Source: Bdellovibrio sp. BCCA (GTDB lineage Bacteria > Bdellovibrionota > Bdellovibrionia > Bdellovibrionales > Bdellovibrionaceae). Taken from it: DNA of 64,000 nt. The stretch lies in contig NZ_JBBNAC010000001.1 in NCBI RefSeq assembly GCF_037996825.1, forward strand, positions 1 to 64,000, in the 5' to 3' direction. Under the pieces are notes generated by a model. It had not been told where the DNA came from, made no database searches, and saw only the letters and a list, made by a program, of their open reading frames with translations. The translations under genes were made by a program, and so were the position numbers. The stretch's first letter is position 1. Every line of letters starts with the position of its first letter. Below are positions 35,515 through 44,517 of the stretch, piece by piece.

Positions 35515-36153
35515 CTATACTCCGCGTGTTTCGGAAGACCAAATATACTTATGCAGTTGCAATTGCAACCTTGCAGATGAATTTTTTTGCAAAATTTTTT
35601 CTGCCAACCAGCGTTCAGACACTTGGCCGTATGATGGGCTGTATAAAACCACAAATTTTTCAAATAAATTATGTTGACGACAGAATTCTTCGGACCATTC
35701 AAAGTCTTTTTCAGAACAGATCACAAACTTGTACTCCGTACTGGGAGTGGAAAAGCCGATGTTCTCCATGAGAAAAGAATCTGCTGCACCACTGTCAGGA
35801 GTTTTCACATCCAAAATAATTTTTACGCGCGAATCAACATGCTCAATACTTTTTGATCCACTTGTTTCTAAAGAAACCTTGTAACCTTGATCACACAAAG
35901 TGTTCATCAATGTGTGAACTTCTTTTTGTAAAAGTGGTTCGCCACCTGTGACGCAAACATAAGGAGCTTTGTGCTTTGCAACTTCTTGCAGAATATTTTC
36001 AAGGGCCTGCATTTCCCCTTCATAGTAAGAATATTTTGTGTCGCAGTAAGTGCAGCGCAGATTGCAGGCCGTAAGACGCACGAAAACCGTGGGATTCCCC
36101 ACATAAGTCGTTTCGCCTTGGATACTATAGAAAATCTCATTTATTTTAAGCAT
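35515..36153 (-). CDS. queE: 7-carboxy-7-deazaguanine synthase (QueE)
   Basis: Radical-SAM enzyme that converts 6-carboxy-tetrahydropterin to 7-carboxy-7-deazaguanine in queuosine synthesis. The 212-residue product starts MLKINEIFYSIQGETTYVGNP and has the cluster motif C30-x3-C34-x2-C37 (CNLRCTYC), the GGEP motif (CVTGGEPLLQ) and SLETSGS. The open frame extends 23 codons upstream through a repeat region with no family similarity; the ATG at 36153 is chosen for its match to the usual N-terminus, although the ribosome site is weak. Confidence 0.93.
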   Translation of the reverse strand: MLKINEIFYSIQGETTYVGNPTVFVRLTACNLRCTYCDTKYSYYEGEMQALENILQEVAKHKAPYVCVTGGEPLLQKEVHTLMNTLCDQGYKVSLETSGSKSIEHVDSRVKIILDVKTPDSGAADSFLMENIGFSTPSTEYKFVICSEKDFEWSEEFCRQHNLFEKFVVLYSPSYGQVSERWLAEKILQKNSSARLQLQLHKYIWSSETRGV

Positions 36154-36169
36154 ATTTGGTTGCTTTTGT

Positions 36170-36231
36170 GTCGAGGGCTCCTGCCCTCGACCCTTTCGGG
36201 CTCCGCGCAAAAAGCGCATCATGCGCTTTTT
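36170..36231. terminator. Two adjacent hairpins in the queE/ftsK divergent gap
   Basis: GTCGAGGGC-TCCT-GCCCTCGAC (36170-36191) is a perfect 9-bp hairpin. AAAAAGCGCA-TCA-TGCGCTTTTT (36209-36231) is a perfect 10-bp hairpin with A and T runs, shaped as a bidirectional terminator. Its place between divergent start codons, where promoters should be, is odd. The module resembles one at 63164-63228. Confidence 0.7.
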
Positions 36232-36308
36232 GTCCTATCCCACAGGTCCTAAGTCAAGGAACGCTTCATAAGCATGACTAACTCAGCGGAATTTCGTAAA
36301 TTTTTTAA

Positions 36309-38696
36309 ATGAACCAATTCCTCAAAAAGTTTCGTCAGGACGTTATTGCTATTAGCTTTTTAGGCATAGGGCTTTTCCTCGCCCTCGCTCTGGTAAGCTA
36401 CAATCCCTATGACCCTTCCATGAATTCTATCGGACAAGGCCTTAAAGCTTCAAATTATTGTGGCATTGTGGGGAGTTTTCTAGCCGATATGCTTTACCAA
36501 TTCTTTGGCTTGGCAGCCTGGGTTGTCGTCGGAAGCTGTCTGAAAATGGCTTACGCGAGCTTTAAAGGGGACTCTTTAAATTTAAAAAATATTCGTTTTG
36601 TGTGGGCGCTATTATTGATCGTAAATATCGCGGCCCTTCTGTCCCTGTATTTGCCGAATACGAAGATTTTCCACGAGCAAATTTATTTGGGCGGCCTTTT
36701 GGGATTGGGAGTTTCTCAAGCGTTGATCCGCGCGTTCAACTCTATCGGTGTGCAAGTGATCTTGTTGTCACTGATGGCTGTGTTGATCGTATTTTATTTT
36801 GAAAAATCTTTGCAGGAGCTTTCAGAAACTCCGCGTGGGTTTTTGGCGATGCTTAAAAAGAAAAAAGTCGGTGATAAAATTGCCGCGTTCTTTGCCGGCA
36901 TGTTTGTGAAGGACAATGCGAAAAAACCAAAAGCTCTGAAAGTAAAAGAAGAAAAACCTAAAACGGTCTTTCCTCTTTCTGACAAAAAATTTGTAGGCAA
37001 AGACGAAGAGGAAGAAAAAGACGAGGAAGACGACTTAGACGCGGCGTTGGCTGCGGATGGGGCTGATGACGAATCTGAAGAGGTTGAAGAAGAGGACGAA
37101 GAAGAAGTTCCTGCCGTAAGACTCGCGCAAAAACGTAAAGTCGTGATGAGGGCAAAACCTCCACGTCGTATTGAAAACTGGGATATGCCGAAATTGGCAT
37201 TGTTAGAAGATCCTCCAGCGTCGCGTATTAAAATTGATAAGGCAGAGATTCAAAGAAAAGCAGACTCCTTGGTTGAGAAACTTAAAAACTTCTCTATCGA
37301 AGGACAAATTCAAGATGCGAAACCGGGTCCACTGGTGACGATGTATGAGTTTAAACCAAATGCTGACGTTAAAATCAGTAAGATCTCAGAACTAGAAGAC
37401 GATCTTTCCCTTGCGCTTTCTTCTGAATCCGTGCGCGTGGTTGGCCACATTCCTGGAACAGATGTTGTTGGTATTGAGACTGCGAACTTAAAGCGTGAAA
37501 CAGTTTATTATAAAGATTTGATCGCCGAAGACACTTTCTGGAGCGAAGACCTTGCCCTTCCAATGGCGGTAGGTCGCGCGGTGGACGGCGAACCTAAAGT
37601 CGTTGATCTTCGTAAGATGCCGCATTTGTTGATTGCCGGTACGACGGGTTCAGGTAAGTCCGTGTTCGTGGGATCTATCATCACGGGTCTTCTTTTCCGC
37701 CACTCTCCAAAAACATTACGTCTTGTTTTGATCGATCCAAAAATGGTCGACTTAGCGCCGTTCTCAACAGTGCCTCATCTGGTTCTTCCACACGTGACGG
37801 AACCTAAGAAAGCGGCAACGGCTTTGAAGTGGGCTGTGCGTGAAATGGAAAAACGTTATAAATCGTTATCCAAATTCGGCGTCGGTAAAATTGAAGCGTT
37901 CAATGAAAAGACTGGCGCTCTTTCGAAAACGGAAATTGAAGAACACGAAAAAGTGAATCAAGAATTGGAAGAAGGAAAAGCGAAGTTAGAACAATACTAC
38001 TTCCAGCCGCTTCCATTTATTGTGATCGTTGTCGATGAGTTGGCCGATTTGATGATCGTTGAAAAACAAAACATCGAAGAACCAATTCAGCGTCTTACAC
38101 AAAAAGCGCGCGCCTGCGGTATTCACTTGATTGTAGCAACGCAGTCTCCGCGTAAAGACGTTGTGACGGGTTTGATTAAAACGAATATTCCAGGTCGTGT
38201 GGCCTTAAAGGTCGCTTCGAAAATGGATTCGCGTATTATCATTGATGATTCAGGCGCGGAACGTCTTCTTCCGAATGGAGACATGCTCTTCCAGGCTCCG
38301 GGTGTGGGAAAACCAACTCGTCATCACGGACCTTATTTGTCAGATAAAGAAATCGGAAACGTTGTGAAACATTGGGCAGCTCAAGCAGAGCCTGAGTATG
38401 ATCCACTCGCGATGCGTGCTCTGGATGGATTTGCAGGTGGCGATGGTGCTGAAGCTGGTGATTCTGGTGGTGGTTCTGGATTTGGTGATGAAGAGTATGA
38501 CGAGCGCTATGATGAAATTTTATCGTGGGCTTCGGAACAAAAAGAAATCTCTGCGTCTTTGATTCAAAGAAAATTTAGACTCGGTTATCCGCGCGCCGCG
38601 CGTTTGATAGAAATCTTTGAAAAAGAAGGAGTTGTCGGCCCAGCCAATGGCAGCAAGCCGCGTCAAGTTTTAGTGAGTAGTTTTAGAGAACAATGA
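36309..38696 (+). CDS. ftsK: DNA translocase FtsK
   Basis: Septal DNA pump that clears the chromosome from the division plane and aids dimer resolution. The 795-residue product has four or five N-terminal membrane helices (to about residue 170), a Glu/Asp-rich linker (EEEEKDEEDD... near 240-270), a RecA-like motor with Walker A AGTTGSGKSV (about 444-452) and Walker B IVVDELADLMI, and the DNA-reading winged-helix gamma domain at the end (SASLIQRKFRLGYPRAARLIEIFE). The linker is short compared with Escherichia coli FtsK. No clear Shine-Dalgarno sequence precedes the ATG. Confidence 0.96.
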   Translation: MNQFLKKFRQDVIAISFLGIGLFLALALVSYNPYDPSMNSIGQGLKASNYCGIVGSFLADMLYQFFGLAAWVVVGSCLKMAYASFKGDSLNLKNIRFVWALLLIVNIAALLSLYLPNTKIFHEQIYLGGLLGLGVSQALIRAFNSIGVQVILLSLMAVLIVFYFEKSLQELSETPRGFLAMLKKKKVGDKIAAFFAGMFVKDNAKKPKALKVKEEKPKTVFPLSDKKFVGKDEEEEKDEEDDLDAALAADGADDESEEVEEEDEEEVPAVRLAQKRKVVMRAKPPRRIENWDMPKLALLEDPPASRIKIDKAEIQRKADSLVEKLKNFSIEGQIQDAKPGPLVTMYEFKPNADVKISKISELEDDLSLALSSESVRVVGHIPGTDVVGIETANLKRETVYYKDLIAEDTFWSEDLALPMAVGRAVDGEPKVVDLRKMPHLLIAGTTGSGKSVFVGSIITGLLFRHSPKTLRLVLIDPKMVDLAPFSTVPHLVLPHVTEPKKAATALKWAVREMEKRYKSLSKFGVGKIEAFNEKTGALSKTEIEEHEKVNQELEEGKAKLEQYYFQPLPFIVIVVDELADLMIVEKQNIEEPIQRLTQKARACGIHLIVATQSPRKDVVTGLIKTNIPGRVALKVASKMDSRIIIDDSGAERLLPNGDMLFQAPGVGKPTRHHGPYLSDKEIGNVVKHWAAQAEPEYDPLAMRALDGFAGGDGAEAGDSGGGSGFGDEEYDERYDEILSWASEQKEISASLIQRKFRLGYPRAARLIEIFEKEGVVGPANGSKPRQVLVSSFREQ

Positions 38697-38777
38697 TTTG
38701 AACCTTGACTGTACCTCCCTTGGTCGTGGTGTGATTAATACACAACGAAAAAAGAAAAACCATTCAAGGAGGAATTT

Positions 38778-39350
38778 ATGGTTAAGGCTCTTATTGCCGT
38801 TCTAGGTCTTGCATTCTCTATCAATGCAGTTGCAGCTCCGTCTGCAGTTGAAGTTGTTGCGAACATCCAAAACGCAGCGATCATGGATCAAGCTCAAACA
38901 ATGGGTTTGGACTGGAAAGTTGGCGACCAGGCTAACTACAACATCGACATGGGATTCATCAAAGGATCTATGACGATGGCAGTTCGTTCAGTTGCTGCTG
39001 ATGGCATCTGGATGGATCAAAACATGGATCTTGGTTTCGCTGGAAAACAAAAGGTTGAAACTTTGATCGATCCAAACACTGGTGAAATCAAAAAAATGAT
39101 CGTTAACGGTAAAGAACAACAACCACCAAAACAAGATGTTGAAGTAATCGACGTTAAAGAAGACAGAATCACTGTTCCTGCTGGAACTTTCGATTGCATC
39201 CACGCTCGTCTAAAAGACAAAGAGCAAAATGCTGAAATCAACGCATGGATCAACCCAGAGCAAGTTCCACTTTCTGGTATGTTGAAACAAGTTGCTCCAA
39301 GCCAATTCGGTGAAGTGACTGTTGTTTTGAAATCTTTCAAAAAGAACTAA
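38778..39350 (+). CDS. Secreted protein of unknown function (190 residues)
   Basis: A signal peptide (MVKALIAVLGLAFSINAVA, cut before APSAVE) precedes a predicted beta-rich domain with WKVGDQANYNIDM, GIWMDQNMDLG and ITVPAGTFDCIHARLKDKEQNAEINAWINPEQVPLSGMLK. The VPAGTFDCxxxR...W.....VPLSG pattern occurs in bacterial exported proteins of the DUF3108 kind and related lipid-binding beta folds, but I cannot assign a family. The strong ribosome site AAGGAGG and its own upstream region suggest high expression, separate from ftsK. The TPR-like gene follows after 3 bp. Confidence 0.8.
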   Translation: MVKALIAVLGLAFSINAVAAPSAVEVVANIQNAAIMDQAQTMGLDWKVGDQANYNIDMGFIKGSMTMAVRSVAADGIWMDQNMDLGFAGKQKVETLIDPNTGEIKKMIVNGKEQQPPKQDVEVIDVKEDRITVPAGTFDCIHARLKDKEQNAEINAWINPEQVPLSGMLKQVAPSQFGEVTVVLKSFKKN

Positions 39351-39353
39351 TTA

Positions 39354-40220
39354 ATGAAATTGGTTTTGCTAAGAGCCACCCTTGGGGTGGCTCTTCTCTT
39401 TTCTGGCCCCTCTCTTTTTGCTCAGACAAAAAACGGTAAGTCTGAGACCTACAAAGATATTATCGAAAAAGCGTACAACTTAAGTTTGCAGCGCGACCGC
39501 CAGCAGGCTTTAAATATTCTCTCAAGCGCTATTCAAAAAGAAACTCGTCCTCAAGCCATTGCCGAACTTAAAAAAACCGTTTCTGAAGTTTCGACGATTT
39601 TCTTTAGCGACAAAGCCCAACAGCTTTTTGAAACCGGGGTTTCTTTGCGAAAAACCGATGTGAACCAAGCTTTTGATAAAGTCAGCGAAGCTTCGCGTAT
39701 TGAGCCTGATAATTTCTCGATCGTGAATGAACTTGCGCGCTTGATGATTGCTAAAGGCGATTGCAAAAATGCGCAGGAGACTGTGCAAAAACAACTCACT
39801 TTGGTGAGCTTTGATGAAGATTTAAAGCTGAGTATGGCTCAAGCCCTCGCCTGCCAGGGAAAATGGATGGAGTACCAAAAAGTCGCGGATACTGTGGCGA
39901 TGAAGAAGTCTCCGCAGCAAAAGTTCTGGTTGGCTCTTGAAATGGATAAGTTTTTATCTGCTAAAAACCTTACAAAGGCGCAAGAGGCCCTCGGAACTCT
40001 GAAAAAAGCCGATGAAAAGTACCCAGAATCTTTCTATTGGATCTGGAAGTTCGATCAAGCGCAGAAAAAGTCGAATCTAGACATTGCTCAGAAATACGTG
40101 ATGACCTGCAAAAACATTTCAGCGAACCAGTATAGACAGTATATGATAGACCCCATGCTTTGCCGCCGCCTAATTGAGGTGGAAAGCGAGCTTAAGGGGA
40201 TGAATGGAACGTCTGAATAA
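39354..40220 (+). CDS. Exported TPR-like repeat protein
   Basis: The 288-residue product has a signal peptide (VALLFSGPSLFAQ) and then helix pairs such as YNLSLQRDRQQALNILSSAIQKE, NQAFDKVSEASRIEPDNFSIVNELARLMIAKGDCKNAQETV and LTKAQEALGTLKKADEKYPESFYWIWKF, typical of tetratricopeptide repeats. It has Cys pairs in the helices. It is probably a periplasmic scaffold protein. It overlaps the next lipoprotein gene by 17 bp and lies 3 bp after the secreted protein gene, so it links these to the dap operon. Confidence 0.82.
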   Translation: MKLVLLRATLGVALLFSGPSLFAQTKNGKSETYKDIIEKAYNLSLQRDRQQALNILSSAIQKETRPQAIAELKKTVSEVSTIFFSDKAQQLFETGVSLRKTDVNQAFDKVSEASRIEPDNFSIVNELARLMIAKGDCKNAQETVQKQLTLVSFDEDLKLSMAQALACQGKWMEYQKVADTVAMKKSPQQKFWLALEMDKFLSAKNLTKAQEALGTLKKADEKYPESFYWIWKFDQAQKKSNLDIAQKYVMTCKNISANQYRQYMIDPMLCRRLIEVESELKGMNGTSE

Positions 40221-40410
40221 AATAGCCCTCATTTTGGTTTTCTTATTGCCACTGGGTTGTGGAGTGAAAGGTCGTCCTTTACCGCCGCTCAACCCAGCAC
40301 CGCTAGGCCGCGGTGAACCTACTTTTAAAGACGCTCAAAAGAAACCCACAAAAAAATCCACAACTCGAGATCAAGAGGACAGTTCTTCTGCTGAGACGGA
40401 GGAGCGATGA
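40204..40410 (+). CDS. lptM: LptM-like small lipoprotein
   Basis: A 68-residue lipoprotein with signal LVFLLPLGC (Cys19) followed by GVKGRPLPPLNP. This matches LptM (YifL) of Escherichia coli, whose mature N-terminus reads CGLKGPLYFPP and which helps LptDE mature in the outer membrane. As in Escherichia coli, the gene lies directly upstream of dapF, here overlapping by four bases. The C-terminal half is Lys/Ser/Glu-rich and disordered. The similarity is short, so the call rests on motif, length and position together. Confidence 0.78.
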   Translation: MERLNKIALILVFLLPLGCGVKGRPLPPLNPAPLGRGEPTFKDAQKKPTKKSTTRDQEDSSSAETEER

Positions 40411-41270
40411 AAAACTTCCTGCCTGTGACCATCACAAAAATGTCGGGAGCAGGAAACACGTTTGCTTTGATTGACGCGCGCAAGGGATCAGCGTGGGAAG
40501 ACATCGAGAAACATCTTGGAATGACTCGCGCGAATTTTGCAAAGCTTGTCTGTGATCGTGTTTTAGGAGTCAGCACTGACGGATTTCTTTTGATACAATC
40601 GGGTGCCGAAGGTTTTGATTTTATTTGGGACTTCTATAACAACGACGGCTCAACAGCGGAAATGTGTGGCAATGCCGCTCGTTGTGCGGCCCGTTTTTGT
40701 TATGAAAATCTAGAGAGTTCAAATCCGGAAAAAAGCACGCTGAAATTTAAAACAGGTGCAGGTCTTGTCACAGCACAAATCTTAGGTGATGGAAAAATCC
40801 GCGTGCGCATGCCGGAAGCTCGTTTTATTCAAGAGCGCATTGAATTAAAAACGAAATCAAGCTCTACAGAAGAGTTTGCGTTGGTGAATACAGGTGTGCC
40901 GCATTTGGTTCAAAAAATTCATAATATCGCCGATGCAGCTTCCCTCAAAGAAATGGCCAGAGAGGCGCGCTCTCACCATGACTTGCGTCCTTCGGGAGCC
41001 AATGTCACTTTCTATGCTGAAGACAGCAGTGGAAAAATCAAAGCTGTTACTTTTGAGCGTGGTGTGGAAGATTACACATTGGCTTGCGGAACAGGTGCTG
41101 TTGCCGCGGCTTTGGTGTATGCAAAAGAGACTTCTGAAAAACAAGTGGAAGTGCAAATGCCTGGCGGTCTTATGCAGGTGGTTTTCTTAGAAGGCGACTC
41201 TCATCCATTGATGATTGGTGACGCCGTTTTTGTTGGAGAATTTAAATACAATCTTGAGGTGGTCGGATGA
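40407..41270 (+). CDS. dapF: Diaminopimelate epimerase
   Basis: Converts LL- to meso-diaminopimelate for lysine and peptidoglycan. The 287-residue product has the two catalytic cysteines in MCGNAARCAARF (C87) and LACGTGAVAAA (C227), with the N-terminal MSGAGNTFALIDAR typical of the family. It overlaps lptM and dapA by four bases each, an ATGA-type coupling. Confidence 0.97.
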   Translation: MKNFLPVTITKMSGAGNTFALIDARKGSAWEDIEKHLGMTRANFAKLVCDRVLGVSTDGFLLIQSGAEGFDFIWDFYNNDGSTAEMCGNAARCAARFCYENLESSNPEKSTLKFKTGAGLVTAQILGDGKIRVRMPEARFIQERIELKTKSSSTEEFALVNTGVPHLVQKIHNIADAASLKEMAREARSHHDLRPSGANVTFYAEDSSGKIKAVTFERGVEDYTLACGTGAVAAALVYAKETSEKQVEVQMPGGLMQVVFLEGDSHPLMIGDAVFVGEFKYNLEVVG

Positions 41271-42148
41271 AAAATTTTAAAGGCACGTTTACAGCTTTAA
41301 TAACGCCGTTTAAAAATGACAAAATTGATTATGCATCTTTGGATCGTTTGTTAAAACAACAACTTGATGGCGGTGTTGATGGTTTTGTTGTCAACGGAAC
41401 AACAGCGGAAAGCCCGACATTGTCTTCAGAAGAAGTGGCTGAATTATTTAAGCACATTCGCTCTTTCTGCGGCGATAAAGTTCCATTGATTATCGGTACA
41501 GGGTCTAACAGCACGGCGAAAACTATTGAAGACTCTAAAAAAGCGGAATCTATGGGTGGTGATGCTCTTCTAGTTGTTGTGCCTTATTACAACAAGCCTC
41601 CGCAACGTGGGTTGTATGAACACTTTAAGGCCGTGGCAACGTCTGTGAAAATTCCAACATTGCTTTACAATGTTCCCGGTCGCACGATCACGTCTCTTGA
41701 AGCAAAGACCATTGGTGATCTTTCTAAAGTTCCAGGCGTGATCGGCATTAAAGAAGCGTCAGGAAAAATCGATCTTGAAAAAGAAATCATCAAAGCTTGC
41801 GGAAAAGATTTTGTGATGCTTTCTGGAGATGACGGTACTTACGTGGATTTCCTTCAGGCCGGCGGTCATGGAGTGATCTCTGTCGCGACTCATGTGATTC
41901 CAAAACAAATGGTTCAGTGGAGAAAATGGGCGCTTGAAGACCAATTTGATAAAGCGCAAGCAGATATTAAAAAATACATGGATCTTATCAATTTACTTTT
42001 TGTGGAAGCCAATCCAATTCCTGTGAAAAAAGCTTTGGCTTTAATGGGAATCATTGATTCGGCTTCATTGCGTTTACCGATGATGGAACTCACTCCTGAG
42101 CACACAGAAAAATTGAAAGCCGAAATGCAACGCGTGGGTGTTCTGTGA
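41267..42148 (+). CDS. dapA: 4-hydroxy-tetrahydrodipicolinate synthase
   Basis: Condenses pyruvate with aspartate semialdehyde, the first committed step of lysine/DAP synthesis. The 293-residue product has the Schiff-base lysine K162 (GVIGIKEASG), the tyrosine Y134 in LLYNVPGRT, and T45-T46 in VNGTTAESP. It starts four bases before the dapF stop and ends four bases into dapB, so expression should be equimolar. Confidence 0.97.
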   Translation: MKNFKGTFTALITPFKNDKIDYASLDRLLKQQLDGGVDGFVVNGTTAESPTLSSEEVAELFKHIRSFCGDKVPLIIGTGSNSTAKTIEDSKKAESMGGDALLVVVPYYNKPPQRGLYEHFKAVATSVKIPTLLYNVPGRTITSLEAKTIGDLSKVPGVIGIKEASGKIDLEKEIIKACGKDFVMLSGDDGTYVDFLQAGGHGVISVATHVIPKQMVQWRKWALEDQFDKAQADIKKYMDLINLLFVEANPIPVKKALALMGIIDSASLRLPMMELTPEHTEKLKAEMQRVGVL

Positions 42149-42831
42149 AGAAAATCAAAGTAGGTCTTGTCGGTTCTTCGGGCCGCATGGGTAAAGAAAT
42201 CATTCAGGTGATTGAAAACAACTCGCGCTGTGAAGTTTTTTATCCCTTTGGTCGCAATGACAAGTGGGATGCAAAAAAAGCGAAGTCCGTAGATGTATGG
42301 ATTGATTTTTCTTCTCCGGACGCTTTGAAAGATGTTTTAAAAAGAGCGGCCGAAACTAAAACACCTGTTGTGTGTGGCACAACGGGTTTTTCAAAAAAAG
42401 AAAAAGATCTTCTTGAGCAATATGCAAAGAAAATCCCTGTCTTGTGGTCTTCGAACATGAGTCTGGGTGTTGCGGTTTTAAATGAAGCCCTTAAATCTTT
42501 GGCGGCGATTTCCCATTTCGATTTTCAAATTGAAGAAATTCATCACAATCGCAAGAAAGATAAACCATCGGGAACCGCCATTACCCTTCAGGAAAATCTG
42601 GAAAAAGCTGTTGATAAAAAATTGCCGGCGCCTTTGGCAATTCGTGGTGGCGGCGTTTTCGGTGTTCACAAGATTTATTCCATGAGTGATGAAGAAGTTC
42701 TGACGTTTGAGCACAGCGCTTTAAATCGCACCGTCTTTGCGAAAGGTGCCGTTCAAGCTGCTGAATGGCTTGTTAAACAAAAACCAGGTCTTTATCAGAT
42801 CCGTGACGTTCTATTTGGGAAACAGAAATGA
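42145..42831 (+). CDS. dapB: 4-hydroxy-tetrahydrodipicolinate reductase
   Basis: Reduces the DapA product with NAD(P)H. The 228-residue product is shorter than the usual 240-270 but has the nucleotide-binding GLVGSSGRMGKEI, the TTGFS (CGTTGFSKKE) and the catalytic motif EIHHNRKKDKPSGTAI. The GTG start overlaps the dapA stop by four bases. The shortening lies in the N-terminal Rossmann part, where the usual insert after the first strands is missing. Confidence 0.95.
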   Translation: MKKIKVGLVGSSGRMGKEIIQVIENNSRCEVFYPFGRNDKWDAKKAKSVDVWIDFSSPDALKDVLKRAAETKTPVVCGTTGFSKKEKDLLEQYAKKIPVLWSSNMSLGVAVLNEALKSLAAISHFDFQIEEIHHNRKKDKPSGTAITLQENLEKAVDKKLPAPLAIRGGGVFGVHKIYSMSDEEVLTFEHSALNRTVFAKGAVQAAEWLVKQKPGLYQIRDVLFGKQK

Positions 42832-43337
42832 GTTCAACCCGCCATTCAGCGTTGATTCATGTCGCCCTTGATTTAGTGGGCGGTGTGGAAAAAGCAAAAA
42901 ATCTTTTAAGAAAGTTCGCTGAGTGCGGGGAAATCGCCACGATCTCTTCAGCCTACAAACGCTATCTGACGACGGAGCGTTTGGACTTGAGTGCTCGTCT
43001 GGAGTTTGTGATTCGTTTTGAAACTCAGCTCGGGGTAGATCAGGTTTTACATCTGGTCCTTTCTTTATGCGAAACGGGCTCCCAGGGTCTCACAAAAAAA
43101 AGTCATTCGGAACTCACCCTTCTTACGTTTGACGATATGATCCTGATGTCGCCTCGGTTGACTCTTCCATACCCGCAGCTTCATCAAGATCCTCTTATCA
43201 TTCGCTGTGCGGCTGAAGCATGGGGTCAGTACGAACATCCTATTTATCAAAAAAATCTGAGTGAGATTTCTAAATCAGCCCCGCCTGCGAATCAGGCAGA
43301 GTTTTTTATGCAAGGTAAAAGCCTGGTTGATTTTTAA
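42828..43337 (+). CDS. HPPK (FolK)-like protein lacking the catalytic motif
   Basis: The 169-residue product follows the outline of 6-hydroxymethyl-7,8-dihydropterin pyrophosphokinase: ALIHVALDLVGGVEKAKNLLRKF, FVIRFETQLGVDQVLHLVLSL, MSPRLTLPYPQLHQDPLIIRCAAE. The key residues are gone: the opening GSN is ALD (13-15), the GR-R motif is GSQG, and the metal-binding DLD at the position of Escherichia coli D95/D97 is E95-L-T97; the conserved PH is PY. It therefore probably has no kinase activity and may be a regulator or a pterin-binding relic. It ends the dap operon, overlapping dapB by four bases. Assignment by fold pattern, not by identity. Confidence 0.7.
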   Translation: MSSTRHSALIHVALDLVGGVEKAKNLLRKFAECGEIATISSAYKRYLTTERLDLSARLEFVIRFETQLGVDQVLHLVLSLCETGSQGLTKKSHSELTLLTFDDMILMSPRLTLPYPQLHQDPLIIRCAAEAWGQYEHPIYQKNLSEISKSAPPANQAEFFMQGKSLVDF

Positions 43338-43399
43338 TCTCTCCCGGAATACAAATTTATTGTTATATTTAAAGACATTCTTACCTTACGGGAGCTTCC

Positions 43400-44044
43400 A
43401 TGAAGTTTTTCATCGACACGGCAGAAATCGAAGAGATCAGACAAGCCAACATGCGTGGTTGGGTTGATGGTGTAACTACAAACCCTTCTTTGATTGCAAA
43501 ATCAGGAAAACCATTTCACGACGTGATCAAAGAAATCTGCAAAGAAGTTTCTGGACCCGTTTCTGCAGAAGTTATCAGCCTTCAAGCTGAAGAAATGTTC
43601 CGCGAAGGAAAAGAGCTTGCGAAGCTGGCTTCTAACGTGGTCGTGAAAGTGCCAATGTGTGAAGACGGTATGATTGCTGTGAAAAAATTCAAAGCAGAAG
43701 GCATCAAGACAAACGTCACGTTGGTTTTCTCGCCAATGCAAGCATTGCTAGCTGCTAAAGCTGGAGCGACAATGGTTTCTCCATTCGTAGGTCGCCTTGA
43801 TGATATTGGCCAAGAAGGCATGGTCATGGTTGATCAGATTATTCAAATGTATCAAAACTATGATTTCGATACTGAAGTCTTGGTTGCTAGCGTAAGAAGC
43901 CCAATGCATATCCAAATCGCTGCTGAAATGGGTGCTGATATCGCCACTATTCCATTTAAGGTTATGCAGCAGATGACTCACCATCCACTTACTGACAAAG
44001 GCATCAAACAGTTTATGGATGATTGGAATAAGGCTAAGAAGTAA
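43400..44044 (+). CDS. tal: Transaldolase (TalC/FSA-type)
   Basis: Class I aldolase of the non-oxidative pentose phosphate pathway. The 214-residue product belongs to the short transaldolase/fructose-6-phosphate aldolase type: [29 protein letters not shown], the Schiff-base lysine K83 in VVVKVPM, and [16 protein letters not shown] lies before the ATG and also forms an inverted repeat with CTCCCG at 43341. Its stop overlaps the start of the next lipoprotein gene by one base. Confidence 0.93.
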   Translation: MKFFIDTAEIEEIRQANMRGWVDGVTTNPSLIAKSGKPFHDVIKEICKEVSGPVSAEVISLQAEEMFREGKELAKLASNVVVKVPMCEDGMIAVKKFKAEGIKTNVTLVFSPMQALLAAKAGATMVSPFVGRLDDIGQEGMVMVDQIIQMYQNYDFDTEVLVASVRSPMHIQIAAEMGADIATIPFKVMQQMTHHPLTDKGIKQFMDDWNKAKK

Positions 44045-44484
44045 TGAAGAAGGTTCTTGGTTTTTTTCTTTTAGCATCAACCCTCCTTTTGTCCAGTTGC
44101 CGAACTGGCGGGGTGATCATTCGAGAAACTCCATTGAATGTCAGTGAAACCCGTCGCGCCGTGATGGCCGTGATTGGGGAACCGCGCTCGGTCAGTCAAA
44201 ACGGGCGCGAGATTCTTTCTCAGTTCTACGATAAGAAAAACAAAGTTATCGAGAAGATGGACATGGCCCGCGAACGTTATTACACCCATGTCACCGTTCT
44301 TGGCGACCGCCGCCCTTATGACGTTCAGGTCGAGGTCCTAGTCGAAGGTCGTAATGAAGAAGGCGGTTTTGACCTTCTAGATCGCGATGATGACCGAGCT
44401 GGCGTGATCGCGGAAAAGATCCGCCAGTCGCTTAACCAAAGTCGCGACACCCGCAACGTAATTGACGACTTCCGCTCTTTCTAA
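44044..44484 (+). CDS. Small lipoprotein of unknown function
   Basis: A 146-residue lipoprotein with a typical signal (FFLLASTLLLSSC, Cys19) and a mature part rich in charged residues (RRAVMAVIGEPRSVSQNGREILSQFYDKKNKVIEKMD; GRNEEGGFDLLDRDDDRAGVIAEKIRQSLNQ). I recognise no family; the length and periplasmic lipid anchoring suggest an outer-membrane or cell-wall part. It is co-translated with transaldolase. A perfect GNRA-type hairpin follows before the next gene. Confidence 0.8.
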   Translation: MKKVLGFFLLASTLLLSSCRTGGVIIRETPLNVSETRRAVMAVIGEPRSVSQNGREILSQFYDKKNKVIEKMDMARERYYTHVTVLGDRRPYDVQVEVLVEGRNEEGGFDLLDRDDDRAGVIAEKIRQSLNQSRDTRNVIDDFRSF

Positions 44485-44491
44485 ATAACAT

Positions 44492-44517
44492 GAGAATAGT
44501 CAGGAATGACTATTCTC
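44492..44517 (+). promoter_or_regulatory. Perfect 11-bp hairpin with GGAA loop upstream of the large exported protein gene
   Basis: GAGAATAGTCA (44492-44502) and TGACTATTCTC (44507-44517) enclose GGAA, a GNRA-type tetraloop. There is no T tract, so it is not a normal terminator. It may stabilise RNA ends or modulate translation from the TTG at 44534. Confidence 0.55.
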
